Below are positions 60,582 to 64,000 of a DNA stretch of 64,000 nt, one piece after another; position 1 is the stretch's first letter; every line of letters starts with the position of its first letter. Both the position numbers and the translations under genes were made by a program. The stretch is from DAIOEK01 sp036746315 (GTDB lineage: Bacteria; Chloroflexota; Anaerolineae; Anaerolineales; Anaerolineaceae). The DNA lies in assembly GCA_036746315.1 (NCBI GenBank), contig DAIOEK010000009.1, positions 3,585 through 67,584 on the forward strand. Reading direction: 5' to 3'. Below the pieces are notes generated by a model, which was not told the origin of the DNA, made no database searches, and worked only from the letters and a program-made list of their open reading frames with translations.

Positions 60582-61559
60582 ATGGCTTTCTTTGACCTTT
60601 CCCTGGATCAACTGCAAACTTATCGCCCGCAGGTGGCTGAGCCTGCGGATTTCGACGCCTTCTGGCAGGCGACGCTGGCTGAAGCCCGGCAATTCCCGCT
60701 CAATGCCGCCTTCGAAAAGGTGGATTACGGGCTGGCTGCCCAGGAAACCTTCGATGTAACCTTCAGCGGGTTTGGCGGGCAGCCGATCAAGGGATGGTTC
60801 CTGCTGCCGATGCAGCGCCGGGAACCCCTGCCCTGCGTGGTCGAATACATCGGCTATGGCGGCGGACGCAGCTTTCCGTTCGACTGGCTGCTCTGGTCGA
60901 GCGCGGGATACGCCCACCTGGTGATGGATACCCGCGGACAGGGCAGCGGCTGGATCTCGGGCGACACGCCCGACCTGTACGCGGAGGGCGGCAATCCGCA
61001 TGCGCCGGGCTGCATGACCGATGGCATCCTCGACCCGCGCCACTACTACTATCGCCGGGTGATCACCGATGCCATCCGCGCTGTGGAGGCTGTGCGCAGC
61101 CATTCCGCGGTCGACCCCGCGCGCGTGGCAGTGACGGGCGGCTCACAGGGCGGCGGGATCACCGTTGCCGCCGCCGGGCTGGTGCCCGATCTACTGGCAG
61201 CCATGCCGGATGTCCCCTTTCTGTGCCATTACCGGCGGGCAACCGAGCTGGTGGATAGCTACCCATACAAGGAGATCGCCGATTTCTGCCACACCCATCG
61301 CGACAAAGTAGAGCGGGTTTTCAACACCCTTTCGTATTTCGACGGCGTCAATTTTGCGGCGCGTGCCGGTGCGCGGGCGCTCTTTTCAACCGCGCTGATG
61401 GATCAGGTCTGTCCCCCCTCCACCGTGTTCGCCGCCTACAACCGCTGGAGCGGCGAAAAGGATATCCGCGTGTACCCCTACAACGGGCACGAGGGCGGCG
61501 GCAGTTATCAGACGGTCGAAAAGATCAAGTTCCTCAAGGGTCTGCTCCGGCGCGGGTGA
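60582..61559 (+). CDS. Acetyl xylan esterase / cephalosporin-C deacetylase (CE7)
   Basis: This 325-residue alpha/beta-hydrolase has the CE7 landmarks: MDTRGQGSGW (the RGQ motif), catalytic Ser in TGGSQGG and the closing GHEGGG with the His. A conserved Asp before VCPP completes the triad. It removes acetyl groups from xylo-oligosaccharides and fits the xylan locus 3 kb upstream, although the cassette now separates them. No signal peptide, like the other xylan enzymes here. GAGGTG before the ATG. Confidence 0.93.
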   Translation: MAFFDLSLDQLQTYRPQVAEPADFDAFWQATLAEARQFPLNAAFEKVDYGLAAQETFDVTFSGFGGQPIKGWFLLPMQRREPLPCVVEYIGYGGGRSFPFDWLLWSSAGYAHLVMDTRGQGSGWISGDTPDLYAEGGNPHAPGCMTDGILDPRHYYYRRVITDAIRAVEAVRSHSAVDPARVAVTGGSQGGGITVAAAGLVPDLLAAMPDVPFLCHYRRATELVDSYPYKEIADFCHTHRDKVERVFNTLSYFDGVNFAARAGARALFSTALMDQVCPPSTVFAAYNRWSGEKDIRVYPYNGHEGGGSYQTVEKIKFLKGLLRRG

Positions 61560-61658
61560 AACACTTCCCCCCATTCAGACGCTTCCACGGCGCAGCGCAT
61601 CCCATGAAAAAATGTGCAATAATGGAAGCAGGCTGTTTCACATATAAATTGAGGCTGA

Positions 61659-62429
61659 ATGAAGACAAAAGAAGAGATTGTAACCAACTGGCTGCCGCGT
61701 TACACGGGTACTCCGCTCGAGGAATTTGGAGAGTATATTCTGCTGGTCAATTTTGAAGATTACCTGATCAAGTTTTCCAACTGGTACGACATCCCCATCC
61801 GCGGATTGAACAAGCCCATGCCCAACGTCACCCTGGATGACATCACCCTGATCAATTTCGGGATGGGCAGCGCCAATGCCGCCACGGTCATGGACCTGTT
61901 GAGCGCCATCCACCCCAAGGCTGCCCTGTTCCTGGGGAAATGCGGAGGGTTGAAAAAGAAGAACACCATCGGCGACCTGATCCTGCCGATTGCCGCCATC
62001 CGCGGAGAGGGCACCTCCAACGATTACTTCCCGCCCGAAGTGCCCGCCCTGCCGGCGTTCAACCTGCAAAAGGCGATCTCCACCACCATCCGCAACCACG
62101 ACCAGGATTACTGGACCGGGACGGTCTATTCCACCAACCGCCGCATCTGGGAGCACGACGATCAATTCAAGGAATACCTGCGCAAAATCCGCGCCATGGC
62201 GGTGGATATGGAAACCGCCACGTTATTCACCACCGGTTTCTACAATGAAATCCCCACCGGCGCCCTGCTGCTGGTCTCGGATCAGCCGATGATCCCCGAA
62301 GGCATCAAGACCGCGGAGAGCGACAAAAAGGTCACGCAGGAATTCCTGGATGTGCACCTCAAGATCGGCATCGATGCGCTCAAGGAATTGATCAACAACG
62401 GGCTCACGGTAAAGCATCTGTATTTTTAA
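61659..62429 (+). CDS. AMP nucleosidase (short type)
   Basis: This 256-residue phosphorylase-superfamily protein opens MKTKEEIVTNWLPRYTG, matching the single-domain AMP nucleosidases of Bacteroidota. It has GKCGGLKKKNTIGDLILP for phosphate/ribose contact and AVDMETATLFTTGF for the base-side Glu. It hydrolyses AMP to adenine and ribose 5-phosphate. GAGGCTGA before the ATG. An acetyltransferase follows two bases after the stop. Confidence 0.88.
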   Translation: MKTKEEIVTNWLPRYTGTPLEEFGEYILLVNFEDYLIKFSNWYDIPIRGLNKPMPNVTLDDITLINFGMGSANAATVMDLLSAIHPKAALFLGKCGGLKKKNTIGDLILPIAAIRGEGTSNDYFPPEVPALPAFNLQKAISTTIRNHDQDYWTGTVYSTNRRIWEHDDQFKEYLRKIRAMAVDMETATLFTTGFYNEIPTGALLLVSDQPMIPEGIKTAESDKKVTQEFLDVHLKIGIDALKELINNGLTVKHLYF

Positions 62430-62431
62430 TT

Positions 62432-62890
62432 ATGAGGCCCCACCACCCCCCGTCCCTTTCCATCCGCCCATTTCAGCCCGCGGATCAGGCAGCAGTGAAA
62501 AAGCTGATCCTCGCCGGGTTGGTCGAACACTGGGGCACACTCGATACCAGCAAGAACCCCGATCTGAACGACATTGCTTCCAGCTATGCGAATGGCGTTT
62601 TCCTGGTCGCCTGGCAGCAGGAGCGTATTGCCGGCACCGGAGCCTTCCTCCCCCGTGCGGGCGGAACCGCCGAGGTGGTCAGGATGTCGGTTGCCGCCGA
62701 CATGCGCCGCCTGGGCGTCGGCGGAACCATCCTGGGGGAACTGCTGCGCCAGGCAAAAGCCCGCGGTTACAACCGCATCATCCTGGAGACGACGGAGACA
62801 TGGTCTGAGGTCATTGAATTCTATCTCAGCCAGGGCTTCCAGATCACTCACCACCTCAACGGCGATGTCTACTTCGAACTGGATTTGTGA
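62432..62890 (+). CDS. GNAT-family acetyltransferase
   Basis: This 152-residue protein opens LSIRPFQPADQAAVKKLI. It has the acetyl-CoA loop MRRLGVGGTILGELL and a C-terminal FYLSQGFQITHHL, all standard for GNAT enzymes. It starts two bases after the AMP nucleosidase gene, so it is probably translated by coupling. Substrate unknown. Confidence 0.87.
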   Translation: MRPHHPPSLSIRPFQPADQAAVKKLILAGLVEHWGTLDTSKNPDLNDIASSYANGVFLVAWQQERIAGTGAFLPRAGGTAEVVRMSVAADMRRLGVGGTILGELLRQAKARGYNRIILETTETWSEVIEFYLSQGFQITHHLNGDVYFELDL

Positions 62891-63008
62891 AAACGGGAAT
62901 CCGGCGAACCTGGCGGGTCAAATTTAATTGACTATCCCCGGTGCTTTGGATAAAATTGAGATTGTCTATTCAGCTTTTATTTTGGATTTTTTCCACAGGA
63001 GGAAACAA

Positions 63009-63566
63009 ATGAAAGATTTATTTAAGGTGAACACAAGAACCATCGTCGCCACCGGTCTGGGTGCTGCAATCTTCACCCTTTTGTTCATGTATGTCAAGGT
63101 CCCCTCTCCGGTACCGGAGACCAGCTTTCAAACCGCTTACGGCTTGAGCGCCTTCTTCGCCACCCTGTTTGGACCGATTGCCGGCGCCTTGATCTCGTTC
63201 ATCGGCCATGCCCTGAGCGACGCCATTCAATACGGCTCCCCCTGGTGGAGCTGGGTGATCGCCAGCGGCGTATCCGGCTTCATTTTCGGTTTTGCCTTCA
63301 AACGCACCAAGGTTGAGGAAGGCGAATTCAAGGGCAAGGACATTCTGACCTTCAACATCATTCAGATCATCGGCAACGCCATCTCCTGGATCGTGGTCGC
63401 CCCCGTGCTCGACATCCTGATCTACCAGGAACCTGTCAGCCTGGTCTTCACCCAGGGCATCACCGCCGCCATCATGAACGCCATCAGCGCCGGTGTCATC
63501 GGCACCCTGCTGCTGATCGCCTATGCCGCCACCCGCACCAAGAAGGGCAGCCTCAGCAAAAAGTAG
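63009..63566 (+). CDS. ECF transporter substrate-binding subunit (UPF0397-like S component)
   Basis: This 185-residue protein has about six membrane helices with the UPF0397-type opening VNTRTIVATGLGAAIFTLLFMY and GPIAGALISFIGHALSDAI. S components of this group capture a vitamin or cofactor for an ECF ATPase pair; the exact ligand is unknown. CAGGAGG before the ATG at 63009. The ATPase gene follows after a hairpin. Confidence 0.88.
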   Translation: MKDLFKVNTRTIVATGLGAAIFTLLFMYVKVPSPVPETSFQTAYGLSAFFATLFGPIAGALISFIGHALSDAIQYGSPWWSWVIASGVSGFIFGFAFKRTKVEEGEFKGKDILTFNIIQIIGNAISWIVVAPVLDILIYQEPVSLVFTQGITAAIMNAISAGVIGTLLLIAYAATRTKKGSLSKK

Positions 63567-63600
63567 GAGCTGCACAGTAGATTTTTGTATGGACATCACG

Positions 63601-63640
63601 AAAGCTCAGACTGGACATTGTTTGAAAGTCTGAGCTTTTT
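63601..63640 (+). terminator. Hairpin with T-run between ECF S component and ATPase genes
   Basis: AAAGCTCAGACT (63601-63612) pairs with AGTCTGAGCTTT (63627-63638), followed by TT. Probably a partial terminator making S component more abundant than the ATPase. Confidence 0.65.
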
Positions 63641-63657
63641 ATTCAACGAAGACAGTT

Positions 63658-64000
63658 ATGGAATCACAACCGATCATCGAGTTCAATCATTTTTCGTTTC
63701 AATATTTCAGCCAGGCTGAACCGACCCTGCACGATATCAACCTGAAAATCGAGTCGGGGCAGAAGATCCTCATCATCGGACCCAGCGGCAGCGGAAAAAG
63801 CACCCTGGGGCATTGTTTGAACGGTCTCATCCCCTTCTCGTACCGGGGTGAAATTCAGGGCAGCCTGAAGATCAACGGGGTCGAGACGGGCGACCTGAAT
63901 ATTTTCAAACTCTCCAAGATCATCGGCACGGTATTGCAGGATTCCGACGGGCAGTTCGTGGGGTTGACGGTGGGCGAGGATATTGCCTTTGCCCTGGAAA
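63658..64000 (+). CDS. ECF transporter ATP-binding protein (3' end outside window)
   Basis: The first 114 residues run off the right edge. They hold an ABC ATPase start with Walker A GPSGSGKST (about 42-50) and the Q-loop VLQDSDGQF, the Asp-Ser-Asp-containing type common in EcfA proteins. It pairs with the S component upstream; a second ATPase domain or gene and the T subunit are expected beyond the window. Confidence 0.9.
   Translation, partial: MESQPIIEFNHFSFQYFSQAEPTLHDINLKIESGQKILIIGPSGSGKSTLGHCLNGLIPFSYRGEIQGSLKINGVETGDLNIFKLSKIIGTVLQDSDGQFVGLTVGEDIAFALE

Overview
The window looks like the chromosome of a Chloroflexota bacterium, most likely class Anaerolineae. This is inferred from many lipoproteins with Thr/Pro/Ala-rich linkers behind a short lipobox signal, an ECF transporter, F420-type and CE7-type genes, moderately high GC and long alternating gene blocks. 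No rRNA, tRNA, CRISPR array, insertion sequence or phage structural gene was seen, so placement below phylum is uncertain.

Layout. 1-6.5 kb: partial LacI-type regulator with its operator, a membrane diguanylate cyclase, an ion-channel protein, a cyclase-like toroid protein and small membrane, VOC and lipoprotein genes. 6.5-10.9 kb: an NrtR-like Nudix regulator followed by a J-domain/pseudokinase protein, a VWA protein and a divergent PurA paralogue. Matching inverted repeats stand at the regulator start and before the operon. 10.9-14.1 kb (minus): a small microcompartment locus with three BMC-P proteins, one BMC-H protein, a short EutQ/EutT-like protein, deoxyribose-phosphate aldolase and an RpiB-like isomerase. 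14.3-17.2 kb: molybdate-type permease and a ModA-BtuF fused binding lipoprotein. 17.3-26.7 kb: mostly minus-strand housekeeping, membrane and lipoprotein genes, including a two-lobed retropepsin-like protein.

26.9-31.3 kb: two integron-type gene cassettes in tandem on the minus strand. One carries a large repeat lipoprotein and the other a methyltransferase. They have VCR-like attC sites whose outer boxes exactly complement each cassette's own leading sequence. 31.3-35.2 kb: MBL hydrolase, three methyltransferase-type genes and small proteins. 35.4-38.4 kb: DnaE2/ImuC-like polymerase. 39.5-41.9 kb: a secreted beta-helix protein fused through an LPATG motif to a sortase domain. 42.3-46.4 kb: lipoprotein, DinB-like protein, aldo/keto reductase, SDR and a DUF7000-like protein.

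46.4-57.5 kb: a complete xylan/xylose locus. It holds an intracellular GH10 xylanase divergent from a LacI regulator with a large operator, then sugar ABC importer, xylose isomerase, GH3 xylosidase and xylulokinase; a CE7 esterase lies further on at 60.6 kb. Import of xylo-oligosaccharides followed by cytoplasmic hydrolysis and entry into the pentose phosphate pathway is the simplest reading. 57.7-59.2 kb: a third, solitary cassette carrying a DUF4041/GIY-YIG protein. Its left flank is homologous to the left flank of the other array, so both may sit at an attI-like site. 59.2-64 kb: lipoprotein, two acetyltransferases, AMP nucleosidase and the start of an ECF transporter operon.
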